NCBI RefSeq assembly: GCF_017562075.2
Contig: NC_054083.1
Coordinates: 23,422,285 to 23,486,284 of the forward strand
Origin: Anopheles merus
Taxonomy: Eukaryota; Arthropoda; Insecta; Diptera; Culicidae
DNA: 64,000 nt
Reading direction: 5' to 3'
Shown here one piece after another: positions 1 to 11,065 of this stretch (the first letter of the stretch is position 1; each line of letters opens with the position of its first letter). Below the pieces are notes generated by a model. The model saw only the letters and a list, made by a program, of their open reading frames with translations, had not been told where the DNA came from and ran no database searches. The translations under genes were made by a program, and so were the position numbers.

Positions 1-1
1 T

Positions 2-2675
2 GGCGGCGGCGGCGGCAAGAAAGGATCGGGCGATAAGACGGGCGACGGGGCACACCATCACGACACGCATGACCATCATCACGGTGGCTCGTCGCGGGAT
101 GATCCGCTAGCGCTGGGCCATCATCACGCAGCGGACGATAAGCAGAAGGATGGTTCGGGCAGTGGCGGTACGGATCATGGGCCTGGCAGCGGTGGCAGCC
201 TTTCCTCCTCTTCCGGTGTACCGAAGCGACCCTTTTCCGAGCTTAACGATGGCGGCGATGACGGCGGCCTAACGAACGAGGATGAAACGAAGCGCAAAAA
301 GCGCAAAGATGCTGACCCGCTGGGAGGGCTCGGTGGCGTCGGCAGTGGTGCGGGAAAGGACACATCGTCCTCCGGCAGCCTGTCCGGGGGCAAATCGGGC
401 ACGGGTGGTAGCCGAGGCTCTACGCCCCGCCAGGAGAAGGGTGGCAAGGCGGCGGGCGGTGTAGTGTCGGCAAAAACGCTCGGACTGTCAGCGAAGGGTG
501 CGCTGGATCGGAAGAGTCCCTGCGCAAGCCCCAAACCGTCCCAGGGAAGTGTTGGCGCCGGGGGTGCAAGCAGTATGGCAAGCGGGGCAGCGGCAGGTAC
601 AAACGTCACCGGTTCCGGTGGTTCGGCTGGATCGATCGGGGGAACGGCGGCCAGTGGATCGTCGGCCACGGGCAAGGGTGGATCGTCCGGTACGAGCAGC
701 AGCAATGACAGCGACGGGGAAAGCACCCTGATGGGCGGTGCCGAGGACGGCGGCAATGGGAAGGGGGGCGGTGAGGGTGGGTTTGGGGGCAGCTTCAGCG
801 GTCCCAAGGTGCCGCCGCTCAAGATCGTCATTCCGCAGCAGAGTGCCGCCGGCGACGCGGAGGTCGGTGGCAACACGCGCAACGGGAAGAACGCGTCGAC
901 GCGCAACCATGCCGCGCTGCCGTACGTGGTGGCGTCCTCGAACAGGTAAGGCGGTTTTGGATGTAACGTTGTGGGAAGGCATTCTAATCACGCTTATTTT
1001 CCTATTTTGCAGCAACGATTCGACGGCGGATAAGGAAAGCACATCGTCCCGCAGCGCTAGCCCGGCAGATTCGAAAAGCTCGGACGAGAAAAATCCCTCC
1101 CAGAGCGGCACAAGCAAGGATGAGCGGACGCAGCAGCGCGTGTTGCGCAGCTCGCACCGTGGCGGCAATAGCAACAGCTCCGCCAAGGATGGCAACACGT
1201 CCGGTGTCGATCGGTCGAACAATTCGTCGCCGCAGATGCAGCAGCAGGGCAACAGTGGTTCACCCTCGCCGATGTCCAGCGGGGGTTGTGATGGAACGGA
1301 GCGGGGTGGTGGAGGAGGCACGTCCGGTGGTGCCGGTGAAGGAGGAGGTCGTTCGACGCAGACAAACAGTCCGGCGGGAGGTTCGACAGCAGCAGGAGAG
1401 AGTGACAATGGCTCATCGACTGGTGGCACGGGAACGGGCGGCAATCCAAAAAGCCCCACCAACGTGACTGGTTCCACGGGAGGATCGGGGACGGGTAATG
1501 GTGGATCAAACGAAAGCTCCACTGGAACCGGAACGGGCGGTGGAACAAATGGAACCGGTTCGTCCTCCAACTCCACAGGCCGGAGCGATGGATCGGGTGG
1601 AGGAGCATCAGGAGCGGCCTCAACCGGTGGACAATCGTCTGCAGGCAGCAATGGAACAGGATCGTCCGGCACGGGCGCGACACAAAACAACAACTCATCC
1701 TCATCGTCCTCCTCCTCGTCCTCTTCCTCCAACTCGGAATCGTCCGTCCATCCGCGCAAGCGGAAAATCAAAACGAACAAAGACCAATCCGCCGCTGCTG
1801 CGTCGTCCGGTGCGGCGGCCGGCAGCAATGCGACCGGTGCAGGCGGCAATTCCGGCACCGCTCCCGCCGGTTCAGCGGGCTCCTCCGCTTCCTCATCCTC
1901 CTCCTCCTCCACCACCTCCGGTGCGGGTGCGACGGCGAGCGAGGACAAGAAGGAAACGCGCGAAGAAACGCCCGACGTCCATCCGCACGATCAGCCGATC
2001 ACGAACTGCTACCAGATGTATCTGAACATCCGCAAGCAGATCGAGCGGCGCCAGAAGAGCTTGTTCCCGGTGCAGCCGAAACCGCCGCAGGGCTTCAAGG
2101 ACTACCTGATGAACCGGTGCACGTATGCGCTGGCCGGCAAAACGCCGACCGAACCGAACGTCCAGGTGCCGGCCACGCTGCCACCCTCGCTGAAGGAGAT
2201 GTTCCAGGCGCAGGAGAAGGAGCGCCACAAGCTGCGCATGCAGCACATCGTCGAGAAGGAGAAGCTGGTGCTGGCGGTCGAGCAGGAGATACTGCGGGTA
2301 CACGGGCGGGCGGCCCGGGCGCTCGCGAACCAGTCGCTCCCGTTCTCCGTCTGCACCATCCTGAAGGACGAGGAGGTGTACAACATCATCACGCCCGAGC
2401 AGGAGGAAAAGGATCGGAACGCGCGCAGCCGGTACAATGGGCGGCTGTTCTTGAGCTGGCTGCAGGACGTGGACGACAAGTGGGAGAAGATCAAGGAGGC
2501 GATGCTGCTGCGCCACCACAACGAGGCGGAAAGCTTGCACGCGGTGCAGAAGATGGACTGGGAGTGGAAGATGAAGGAGCATCTGCTGTGCGAGTTTAAG
2601 GCGAAACCGTTCATCGACGAGACGTACGTGCCGATGGTGAACGTGAACGACGATTTCGATCTGCTGCCGGCGTAG
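2..2675 (+). CDS. ANKRD11/ANKRD12-type ankyrin-repeat cofactor, C-terminal part (5'-truncated by window)
   Basis: Partial gene; the window opens inside a coding exon. Coding exons are 2..945 and 1013..2675, joined over a 67-bp GT-AG intron at 946..1012 that splits a Ser codon (AG|C); together they give 868 aa plus a TAG stop. The first ~620 residues are low complexity, rich in Gly, Ser, Thr and Asn, with a His-rich patch (about residues 19-45) and basic nuclear-signal-like runs (KRKKRK near 300; RKRKIK near 1755-1775). The last ~230 residues, from about 1975, are ordered and match the conserved C terminus of vertebrate ANKRD11/12, including RLFLSWLQDVDDKWEKIKEA and LHAVQKMDWEWK. In vertebrates these are nuclear chromatin and transcription cofactors. 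The N-terminal ankyrin repeats expected of the family would lie upstream of the window. Family assignment rests on the C-terminal block; the choice between ANKRD11 and ANKRD12 is not meaningful for a single insect orthologue. Confidence 0.88.
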
Positions 2676-2880
2676 AGAGATAGGTGCGCCCAAGCGTTGC
2701 GCATTTTCTTTTTGTTTGCTTTTGCGGAACACCAGCGTGCGTTTTTTTTTATTTACGCAGAATTGCGCATGGAGGTGATGCAGATCGGTAAAGGATGTAT
2801 TTCTTTTTTTAAATCACGTGGAAGACCGTAAGACGATTGTTGGTGTAAATATATGTACTTAGCATGTAATCAGATACCGG

Positions 2881-2886
2881 AATAAA
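2881..2886 (+). terminator. poly(A) signal of the ANKRD11/12-type gene
   Basis: AATAAA lies 206 bp after the stop codon in an AT-rich stretch, and is the first canonical signal downstream. The RTE-like element begins about 27 bp further on. Confidence 0.6.
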
Positions 2887-2912
2887 AGTATTAAAATTAT
2901 TCCCTCGTTGCT

Positions 2913-3902
2913 CTTACTTACTTATCCGGCGCAACAAACGCTTTGCGGTCTTGGCCTGCCTCAGGAGTGTTCGAAACCGCTCACGGTCTCCTCCATTCGT
3001 CTGTCAGACCGTTATCCCGTCTTTAATGGCGGACGCCTACACGCCATCTTGCCATCTCAGTTTGGGCCTACCACGCCTCCTCTGTCCTTGTGGACGGCCT
3101 AAAAAGACTTTACGGGCTGGGTCGTCCGTTTCCATGCGTACAACATGGCCAGCCCACCGGAGCCTGGCGAGCTTGATACGCTGCACGACAGTGAGCTCCT
3201 CCTTTGACCTTTGACCCAAGATAGATGAATTCTGGGACGACTTCAAAAGTGCGTTCACCTATCTGTACGTCACGTAAGTTCTGATTATTTATTGGTAGGT
3301 CCGCAGATGTTGCCACCATCAGTTTGGTCTTTGCCTCGTTTATCTGCAATCCGAGGTTCTCTGCCGCCTGCTCGATCCCTTGGTAGGCTTCTGCTACATA
3401 GGAGAGCCGCATACCAATGATGTAATGTATCATCAGCATATGCCAGGATCTGGATTGACTTATTGAAGATAGTATAGACTACGACTCCACCCTCGAGTCA
3501 CGGATGGCTCTCTCTAGCGCCAAGTTAAATAGGAGACAGGAAAGCCCGTCCCCCGGGCGCAGACCTTTGGTGGTAGTAAAAAGCCCTGAGAGATTTTCAT
3601 CCACCTTTACCTGTCAAGTGACGTTGGTCATAGTCATTCTAACTAGCCTTATCAGTTTGGCCGGGATTCCAAAAGAGCTCATAGCGTCGTACAGTTTTAC
3701 CCTGGCTATGCTATCATATGCGGCTTTAAAGTCAATCAAGAGATGGTATGTGTCGTGTCTGTATTCAGCCATGTTCTCCAATATCTGCCGCATAGTGAAG
3801 ACCTGTTCGGTGGTTGATCCGGAACGGTCCTCTTCGTTTGGGACGTTTCTTCCTCGTTCCTCTGTGATTGTATATTTTAAAGCCAAACAAGGACATCCCA
3901 TG
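2913..3902 (-). mobile_element. Degenerate non-LTR retrotransposon, RTE-like, internally deleted
   Basis: Read on the minus strand, this holds broken pieces of a reverse transcriptase ORF. A 95-codon piece (3614..3901) carries the RT palm motif HLLIDFKAAYDS and the following SFGIPAKLIRL. A second piece (3110..3439) carries AYQGIEQAAENLGLQINEAKTK and FIYLGSKV, as found after the YADD box. A third (3037..3258) carries LRWAGHVVRM and GRPQGQRRRGRPKLRWQD, a typical post-RT tail of RTE-type elements. The YADD region is frame-broken and the stretch between LGSKV and RWAGH is shortened, so it is an inactive fossil. Its 3' end is at the low coordinate with a GTAA-repeat tail (ATAAGTAAGTAAG on the minus strand). 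It lies between the convergent poly(A) signals of the ANKRD gene and MCAT. Clade is my judgement; RT identity is firm. Confidence 0.85.
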
Positions 3903-3921
3903 AGGTGATTTTGTACACCTT

Positions 3922-3927
3922 TTTATT
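3922..3927 (-). terminator. poly(A) signal of MCAT
   Basis: TTTATT on the plus strand is AATAAA on the minus strand, about 54 bp beyond the MCAT stop codon and about 20 bp from the end of the RTE-like element. Confidence 0.6.
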
Positions 3928-3980
3928 TCACTATCAACCTAAACTCTACTCCAATCCCCACCCAATCGAGTTGCCTCCGA

Positions 3981-5174
3981 TTACGCCTCCACATTCAGCG
4001 TCGTGTCCCAAGCCTTCGCATTGACCTGCTTCAGGATCGCTTTCAACCCCCGCCCCGGTCCACACTCAAACGTCCGTGGGAAGTGTTCGCCCTGCTTCCG
4101 CTCGTACATGATGTGCAACGTTTGCTCCCACTTGACCGGCCGCACGATCTGCTTCGGCAGCTGGCCCACAATGTGCCCGGCGCTCTTGTAACACTTCCCG
4201 TCCACGTTCGAGTGCACGCTGATGATCGGATCCTCGATGCGGATCTTCTTCAGTGCCGCCGCAAACGGTTCCACCGCCGGCTGCATCAGCTCCGTGTGGA
4301 AGGCACCACTAACCGGTAGCCGTTTGATGCGCCGTATGTTGAACCGTTTCGCGTTCGCCTCGAGAAAGCGTAACGCTTCCTCGTTACCCGCCAGCACCTT
4401 ACACCCGGGGTACAGATAGTTCGCCACCCGACAGTCCGGCCCTTCGATACCCTTCTCGATGCACCAGTTCAGTGCTTCCTTGCACGCCTCACCAATGCGT
4501 CCGTCCGCACCGAACAGTACCGTCGCCATTGCGCCCTTTGCCTGCTGGCTCGCGAGCTGCATCGCTTCCGCCCGGATCTGCACCAACCGCAGGCCCTTGT
4601 CGAAGGGTATCGCACCGGCAAACACGAGCGCGGTCAGCTCGCCCAAGCTAAAGCCGGCCGTCGCGAAGCAGTTCTCGATCGCGTTCGGGCGCTCCTCGCG
4701 CAACTGTTCGAGCGCGGCTAGGGACGTTACCATGACGGCCGGCTGGCAGTACTTCGTTTGGTCGAGCTTGCTCTTCGGTCCCTCGATGCAGATCTTGAGC
4801 AGATCGTACCCGAGCACCTCGTTGGCGAGGGCGAAAATGTCACGCGCCCCAGGGTACTTGAGCAGCTTCGAGCCCATGCCGACGTACTGGGTGCCCTGGC
4901 CCGGGAAGAGGATGACGTTCGTTTCCCGCGGGTCAATCTTTGGTCGGTTCGCTTTTTTCGACTGATCGCGGCTAATGTACGTGCCGGCCACGTACGGAAG
5001 GGTGGCCCACTCGCTGTCCGTCCCCCCGCCGGACGGTTTAATATCGTCGAAGGTGGCCGCATTTTCCAACAGTTCCTTCACCTTTTCCGTGCCAACTACG
5101 GGCGGGAGTTTTGCGTCCGTCCCGAGCAGACGCAACGTCCGGTGGAGTTTGCGATGAAATGCACGAAACAGCAT
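3981..5174 (-). CDS. MCAT: Malonyl-CoA:acyl carrier protein transacylase, mitochondrial
   Basis: Single-exon gene of 397 aa starting at the ATG at 5174 and ending with TAA at 3981. The enzyme moves the malonyl group from malonyl-CoA to acyl carrier protein, the priming step of mitochondrial type II fatty-acid synthesis. The first ~20 residues (MLFRAFHRKLHRTLRLL) are basic and hydrophobic without acidic residues, as in a mitochondrial transit peptide. The FabD fold is clear: PGQGTQYVGMG (about 91-101), the nucleophile motif GFSLGE (174-179, Ser176), a conserved Arg in VQIRAE (Arg201), and the catalytic His in SGAFHTELM (His293). Length and motif order fit the MCAT family; the Drosophila counterpart is beg. 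The frame stays open a few codons upstream but has no earlier ATG. It is divergent from CTU2, with 303 bp between the two start codons. Confidence 0.93.
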   Translation of the reverse strand: MLFRAFHRKLHRTLRLLGTDAKLPPVVGTEKVKELLENAATFDDIKPSGGGTDSEWATLPYVAGTYISRDQSKKANRPKIDPRETNVILFPGQGTQYVGMGSKLLKYPGARDIFALANEVLGYDLLKICIEGPKSKLDQTKYCQPAVMVTSLAALEQLREERPNAIENCFATAGFSLGELTALVFAGAIPFDKGLRLVQIRAEAMQLASQQAKGAMATVLFGADGRIGEACKEALNWCIEKGIEGPDCRVANYLYPGCKVLAGNEEALRFLEANAKRFNIRRIKRLPVSGAFHTELMQPAVEPFAAALKKIRIEDPIISVHSNVDGKCYKSAGHIVGQLPKQIVRPVKWEQTLHIMYERKQGEHFPRTFECGPGRGLKAILKQVNAKAWDTTLNVEA

Positions 5175-5477
5175 GGCGAGAATTGGGTGAGTATTCAAAC
5201 TAAGAAACTGTAAAAAACACGAAAATTATCCTTGAGCAAAGGAATTCTTTTTTTGTCCCCAGGCCGGCTTTTGAACGCACTTTGTTTACAATAAACCCGG
5301 ACCCCGCTTGACAGTCGTCGAGTGCGCTGTCATAGTGACAGCCAGCAGCATGCGGTTTGTTGTTGTTTACGTTTCGCCGTTCGCCAACGAGAAATTATCC
5401 CACCTTGTGCAAAGTTAGAACGGAAAAGAGGAATTTATACAGTATTGTTTCTCGGTTTTAGACGCTTGCCGGCCAGC
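5175..5477. promoter_or_regulatory. Shared divergent promoter between MCAT and CTU2
   Basis: Only 303 bp separate the two start codons, so both genes are probably driven from here. The stretch holds TTGACAG near 5309, a perfect 17-bp dyad GCTGTCATAGTGACAGC at 5326..5342, and TGTTTAC motifs near 5284 and 5363. No TATA box stands out. The role of the dyad is inferred. Confidence 0.6.
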
Positions 5478-6830
5478 ATGTGCAGTATCGTGGAGGATGA
5501 CTTTGGTGACGAGGGCGGTGCACACGCCATGAAGGAGGACACACCGCAGCCGGAGCTGGGCGGTAATGAGCTGTGCCGCAAGTGCAACACCGAGCAGGCC
5601 GTTTTGAAGCTCAACCAGAAGGAACCGCAGTGTCGGGTTTGCTTTCTCAACTACGTGCGGCACAAGTTTCGGGCTTCGCTGGGTTCCACAAAAATCGTGC
5701 GCCGTGGATCGCGAGTGCTCATCATCCTTACCGGAGAGCCGGCGAACGTGACCCTCCTCGATATGGTACGGTTCGGGCTGGAGCAGGATGCGTTCAAGCA
5801 GCTACGGATAGTACCGGTCCTGCTGTACGTCGATGACGATTTCGTTGGAAACACAGCGGAGGCAAGATTACGACAGCTGGCGGAGCGATTACAGGTGTTC
5901 AAGCAGTTCGAGAGCTTCCCGGCGTACTATACCGTGTGTGGTTCTTCGCGGCACGTTGCCATTACGTTTGATGGCGCCTTTTCACCGGCCAGTTTCGAGC
6001 AAGATGAAGCGCGACTGCTGCAGGTACTGAATGCGGTCCGATCGGTTTCGTCCAAGCAGGATCTACTAGAGCAGGTGCGCAAACAAACGTATCGTCAAAT
6101 CGGCCATGCCCTCCAGTGTGCCTACGTCTTCCTGTCCGATATTGGGGTTGATCTGGCCAAAACGCTACTATCGAATGTGGCTCTTGGTCGTGGATGCTCC
6201 CTAGCGCAGGATGTAGCCTTCTGTGATGATCGCGATGATACGGTGAAGCTGGTACGACCAATACGCGACCTCAATCCGGACGAGGTTAGCAACTATTTGC
6301 AGTACAGCGAGCAACCATTGCTGTCCTACTCGCCCGCCAAACACTTCGAGGATAAGCCAAGCTTGCAGAATTTGACCGCCAAGTTTATCGACAATCTGAT
6401 GCAAAGCTTCCCGTCGACGGTATCGACCGTGTACCGAACCGGTGATAAATTGGACGCACCGAAAGCAGCACGAAACGGTCCCGCCGTCGGTGATGGAACA
6501 TCGGAACGGCAGGACGAAAGCGAGGATTTTCTTGCCCTGTTTGACAGAACGCTCACATTGGACGATCGGCCGTCGGGGGAGTGTTGCCGTTTCTGCGGTG
6601 CTGCCTTAGACTATCGAGGATCGAAAACGCTGTTTGCTACCGAATATTCGCGCCTCGTTTCATCTCGGATTAATGCCGCCTGCAGCCATGAGGATATTTT
6701 GCTAAAGTCCAAACAAATGGAACTGGATGCGGAACGTGCGGTAAACGGTGAAGACGACCAGGGCGAAGAGCGCGTGCATATGAAGCAGCTTTGCCATGGG
6801 TGTAGGAATATTTTTGAAGATTTTAATTAA
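5478..6830 (+). CDS. CTU2: Cytoplasmic tRNA 2-thiolation protein 2
   Basis: Single-exon gene of 450 aa. The first in-frame ATG is at 5478; the frame is open upstream but has no earlier ATG. With CTU1 it thiolates the wobble uridine of cytosolic Lys, Glu and Gln tRNAs (the s2 of mcm5s2U34), using sulfur relayed from URM1. Features: an N-terminal zinc-type CxxC pair (CRKC 33-36 and CRVC 52-55), the CTU2-typical LNYVRHKFRASLG segment, a degenerate P-loop-like stretch RRGSRVLIILTGEPANVTLLDMV replacing the active ATP pyrophosphatase signature of CTU1, and a C-terminal pair of Cys motifs (CCRFC from 369, CHGC 439-442). The loss of a canonical SGGxDS loop is normal for CTU2. Length and Cys spacing match the family. 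Confidence 0.92.
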   Translation: MCSIVEDDFGDEGGAHAMKEDTPQPELGGNELCRKCNTEQAVLKLNQKEPQCRVCFLNYVRHKFRASLGSTKIVRRGSRVLIILTGEPANVTLLDMVRFGLEQDAFKQLRIVPVLLYVDDDFVGNTAEARLRQLAERLQVFKQFESFPAYYTVCGSSRHVAITFDGAFSPASFEQDEARLLQVLNAVRSVSSKQDLLEQVRKQTYRQIGHALQCAYVFLSDIGVDLAKTLLSNVALGRGCSLAQDVAFCDDRDDTVKLVRPIRDLNPDEVSNYLQYSEQPLLSYSPAKHFEDKPSLQNLTAKFIDNLMQSFPSTVSTVYRTGDKLDAPKAARNGPAVGDGTSERQDESEDFLALFDRTLTLDDRPSGECCRFCGAALDYRGSKTLFATEYSRLVSSRINAACSHEDILLKSKQMELDAERAVNGEDDQGEERVHMKQLCHGCRNIFEDFN

Positions 6831-6850
6831 TAATTATGAGATGATCATAT

Positions 6851-6856
6851 AATAAA
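6851..6856 (+). terminator. poly(A) signal of CTU2
   Basis: AATAAA 21 bp after the CTU2 stop codon, giving a very short 3' UTR. Confidence 0.6.
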
Positions 6857-7480
6857 CGCACTATGTTGTGGAAAAGAGAGAATATTGATTTGGTTGATGG
6901 TTTTTTTTATTTTTTATAAATATAATGTGAATATATCCTGAAGAAAACAGTGTTCAGCTTCCTAACTCTTTGGCTATCGCCAAAGCCGCCAACTGTTAAA
7001 ATCAGTTCAAAATGCTGGTAAAGTTAAATCCACGTAAACTCACCGTGAAGAAATGTACATTACACTGATAGTTAGAAGAAATCTCTTCAAACGTATTTTG
7101 TGAAGAGAGCCGAGGATCACTCAATGGTTATGATATTGTTCAAATGATTAACAGTTTATAAATAAAACACATCACTTGAGTAAAAAAGTACAGTAGCAAC
7201 AATGTAATCAAATTGCCGAGGTGGTTCTATGCATCTTTACCGAACACAGGAGGTGACCAAGACGCTCAAGATCTTGATGAAGGTACTCGCAACAAAGTAA
7301 TTGAAACCACACTGTAAGGGATGCTGGGGTAATATGCCAGCAAAGCCCTACCATTCCTGATTTCCTATGAGTAACGTATTTTGGTCGCGAAAGTAGTAAT
7401 CAGCAGTCAAGAGCGAACTAAAACATGGTCGTTCTGAGAGTTATACAGCTCAGCATGCACGGAAAAGCTATAAATTACCA

Positions 7481-7523
7481 AAATAAATAAATAAATAAAT
7501 TAATTAATTAATTAATTAATTAA
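7481..7523. repeat. TAAA then TTAA microsatellite
   Basis: Five to six TAAA units pass directly into about six TTAA units, ending in TTAACAAAA. Confidence 0.9.
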
Positions 7524-8940
7524 CAAAACTTCATCGGTTTGGGCACATATTGATTATATCAAAACAAAATTCCATTTGTTAAAATTACCACTCCGATAAG
7601 GGATAAAAGTCCAAAACCCGTTATTTTAAAATCAGATCTTCAAACCGCACATACATGTTTCGATAAGTAGATAGACTTACTCGCATTTTAATCGAAAATG
7701 TTTTCAACTATGAACGGGCACATAATGCACTCAGTAGATCGGGTCAGAATGCACCAGTCAGTGCGTGTTCGCCATTGCCGTGGTGCGTCGTTAGGAAAAA
7801 CGTCCTGTTTTTTAAACAAATTAAAACCATATTAAGTGATAAAATCAACAATTGTTGACAAGTTTCATAAAGAAACATAAAATCAATGTTCCTTCAGTGT
7901 TGCGAATTACCCCAGAAGCCCCTATCTATCAAGCAAATAGAAACCATATGGAATATGCAACCATCTGGGACAATTTCGAAGTGGACCCCCCATCAAGAGA
8001 TGAGTATAAGCATAAACAACCAGACATACGGAATACAACAAAAGCGAGATGTTCATGAAAGGTCAGCAGCATCTACCAACACGAGAGACGAATGTAGTCG
8101 CGAGACTCAAAGTCTTTATAAACAAAACAACCAACCAACCATCTGCATATGCGATCGCGAATCAATAATTTGTTACAATCACCCGAGACATCTGTATGAA
8201 AAGCGTATTGCAGGTAATATTGGAGCATTGGTGGCGTAGTTAATAAATTGGAATGAGAATAATTGAGAAAAGATCCAGATAATATTAAACCATTTTGTGA
8301 GATTTCAAAAACATCCAGAGCTTAATGGCTAGAAAGTTGTTGAAAATTTTTAAATATACGATCAGAATATTGCAAAATTGATGTGAAGCAAACCTAATGC
8401 GATAACTAGTGAGTAATTGTCATGGTTAATCGCCAAGCATTTGTCTATGGTGCGCTAGCAAAGAAACAAGTGAAGCTTGATTATGTTCTAACTCATAAAC
8501 GACCTGATCAGGATTTATCGATTCCCATATCTCTATTATCTCTATTATCTCTATTATAAAATTCTAGTAAAGGCGGATCAGCGTTACTTTCCAACGACAG
8601 CTTTGATGCTTTTTGCTTATTTTACATCCATACAATGGGAACCACATCGACTATAGAAAACGCAGCGCCGACTTAGTTTTTAGTGTTTTAAAATGTATGG
8701 AGAAAAATGATATAAATTACAGTCAGAATTGAATAATTGAACGTTTTGCGTGGTCTCTCAAGATTTTTCCATACATGGGCCTAATTTTTGGTTTAAGCAT
8801 AGCTAAATAATGTCTTCTTCGACGTGTAAGTAAAGTTCAATAAGCGGTCCAAAGAACTGGATCCGTATACATGAAAACGTAGGGAGAACATTCATACAAA
8901 AAAGTAACTGAAACAAATAACCTACTTTAAGGAGTAACGG

Positions 8941-9066
8941 GTCATGCCGGCCTATACAGGCTTTTGATACCACTTAGAAGGATAGTCAATCCTTGCTAAG
9001 AGTGACGGTCCATGGGATGGGCATGTTGTTAAGACGACCGAGTTGACGATAGTACCACGGGACTCC
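8941..9066 (-). mobile_element. Old, diverged tRNA-derived SINE (SINE200-like)
   Basis: The stretch shares block order with the better copy at 55575-55783: a GATAGTCAATCCT block, then an ACGGTC block, then GGGCATGTTGTTAAG and GAGTTGACGA.AGTACCA. The last block is the tRNA-like 5' head read on the minus strand. It is heavily mutated, and no target-site duplication was found. Confidence 0.55.
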
Positions 9067-9109
9067 TCGATCCAACAAGAAAAAGAAATAAGAAAACTGG
9101 ACTGGATGG

Positions 9110-10040
9110 TTCCATTAGTTAGTCAGATTCAGGTACCATTCAGGTCTCGAAATATAAAAGGAAGCAGTATCAGGGCCCGGAATCAGGATCTGTTCCATGA
9201 CTGATATGGATTCTTAATCAGTTAAAGGATCAGTATGGAGTTCACTTCCAGTACCGAAAGGTATGTATATGTTGCAGGATCTGCATGCGGTCAGGATCAG
9301 TTTCAGGATCGTTATGGGTTCAGTGTAGATTCTGGTGTGGGTTCGCGATCAATTCCAAGACCGGTACGGTTTTTGGAGCCATTATACCGGTTTATGTACA
9401 ATTTCAGTACCGGTAGGGTAAATGTATCGATAGTGGTGCAATGTGTAGGGGTACAGATGTGCTTTAATAGATTTAAAGAGTCAGGAAGTGAAAATTTTAA
9501 CACATAGCAAATGGAACATGTTTTTAAAAAACGGTATAGCGATTGTAGACTTAATTGGATATGCGAAATTTGGCTTTTTTGGTAGATTACTTAAATGTAA
9601 CTCATTTCTGTTGCTTATTTTTGTGAAAACAATATGAAATGTTAACAATATCCCAGAAAAAAATCTACAGTGTCCTGTTTTTACTAATTGTATAACTATG
9701 ACCACTATTGGAACATGCCTATTTAGTGTACCTTACGTAAATAACTTGATTACACTTAAATTGTCGTATGGAGCACATTTTAGAGCCATACCATACTAGC
9801 CATACCACGTACCTATTGGTACTACAACCACTACGTACGGTACGGTACGATAGGTACGTTTACCCTATACGGTCAAGATATAGTTCAAATCCGATATGGG
9901 TATCAGGATCTGTGAAAGGACCAGTAAGGGGTTATGATCAATTTCAGAATCAGGTTCATGACAAATTCTAACACCTATACCGGAATGGAATCAGTTCCGG
10001 CACCAGAATAAGTTCTATAAAATTTTAATGGGATCGGGAT
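9110..10040. repeat. Degenerate GGATC/CAGGATC-rich repeat zone
   Basis: Short imperfect motifs such as TCAGGATC, CAGTACC and GGTTCAG recur at irregular spacing from 9110 to 9420 and again from 9890 to 10040, with a CGTACGGTACGGTACG run near 9833. It looks like a decayed minisatellite. The short frames across it (for example 9235-9507) show no protein features. Confidence 0.45.
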
Positions 10041-10970
10041 TAGTCCCATATGAACATGGAGTTTGCGTTGTTTTTTTTTAATCTGTTACACGCATAATAA
10101 CCTAAGAATTATTATATACCCCAAATTTTATCTTGCATAACCCTGTAACCGGGCCAAATTAACTAGTCGGTTAAAAAAAACAACAGAAGTTTTGAAAACC
10201 ATTAGGCGTCACAAATTATGGAGATTTTTATAAAAACAATAACCTGCGACATATGTGCGTGGTATTATATACATAAGCATTGGTATTTTAGAACATTAAC
10301 AAAAAAAACAGTTTCTGTTAACCACCATATAATACAGATCTATTCCAAACATAATTGATTTTACTCCCGGCGATTCTTTCGTGCGGTAGGTAATGGTATT
10401 CCTGTCTGTGTATTCCGCGTAGTCTGCGTAGCTCCGGTTATATTAAAAAAAAAAACAACTAACAATCAATGGGAACACGCAGGCACTTGCGCATGAGCAA
10501 TAATCTTATCAAATGCGTAAAGTGTTTATTACACAGTGACGCACTAAAATGATGGTACACTCGACTGTTTCGTAGATTTTCTTTTTTTGCAAATATTGTG
10601 ACCAGTTCTCAAGTATTAAGTGTCTGAGTATCGATTGAGTTCTTAAAAAGAAGCATTATTACAAAGAAAATATCACTATAACATTCCATTAAGTATGTGT
10701 TATTTATCCAAAATGTTGAAAAACACCACGATTCGAAGCCGATTGATTGATTATTTTGTTAATTTACTCCACATACTCTGTCTCTTTTACTCTATAACTT
10801 TTGCGGAACTCACATTGTCCAAAGTTAGTTATGTTATGAAAATCAAATTTTCACTGCTATAGTATTGTATTCGTCAACATAATCACATATGTATCTTTTA
10901 ATTTTTTTGCATGTTTTGAATTTTGAATGTTTGTGTACAATCAATTAAGTGAGCCACTGTAGTTGGCGCC

Positions 10971-11065
10971 ATGTACGCATGAACAATCGCCTGAGCCGTG
11001 AAGATACTTGCTCAATCGCACAGTACGCTTCCAGCAATCGATCTATCGTGACCATACACCAGTGA
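10971..11065 (+). other. Overlapping short upstream ORFs before ankyrin gene copy 1
   Basis: ATG at 10971 opens a three-codon frame whose TGA overlaps the next ATG at 10979 (ATGA). That second frame runs 28 codons and stops at 11063-11065, five bases before the start codon of the large gene. They matter only if transcription starts upstream of 10971, which the sequence does not show. Confidence 0.3.

Larger units (their letters stand above)
6857..10970. other. AT-rich intergenic region without a supported gene
   Basis: About 4.1 kb. It contains a TAAA/TTAA microsatellite, a short ATT-type tandem repeat near 8530, a diverged SINE, and a zone of degenerate GGATC-rich repeats (9110-9480 and 9890-10040). 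Two short overlapping frames at 7852-8239 have no recognisable domain; the second is AT-rich and ends without a splice context, so I do not call a gene. A GC-richer patch at 7735-7800 could be a decayed transposon start. Confidence 0.6.

Noticed and set aside
488..1948. 486-codon Pro/Glu-rich minus-strand frame
   Set aside because: It is antisense to the Gly/Ser-rich coding exons of the ANKRD gene and crosses their intron. Its composition is the mirror of the repeat codons.
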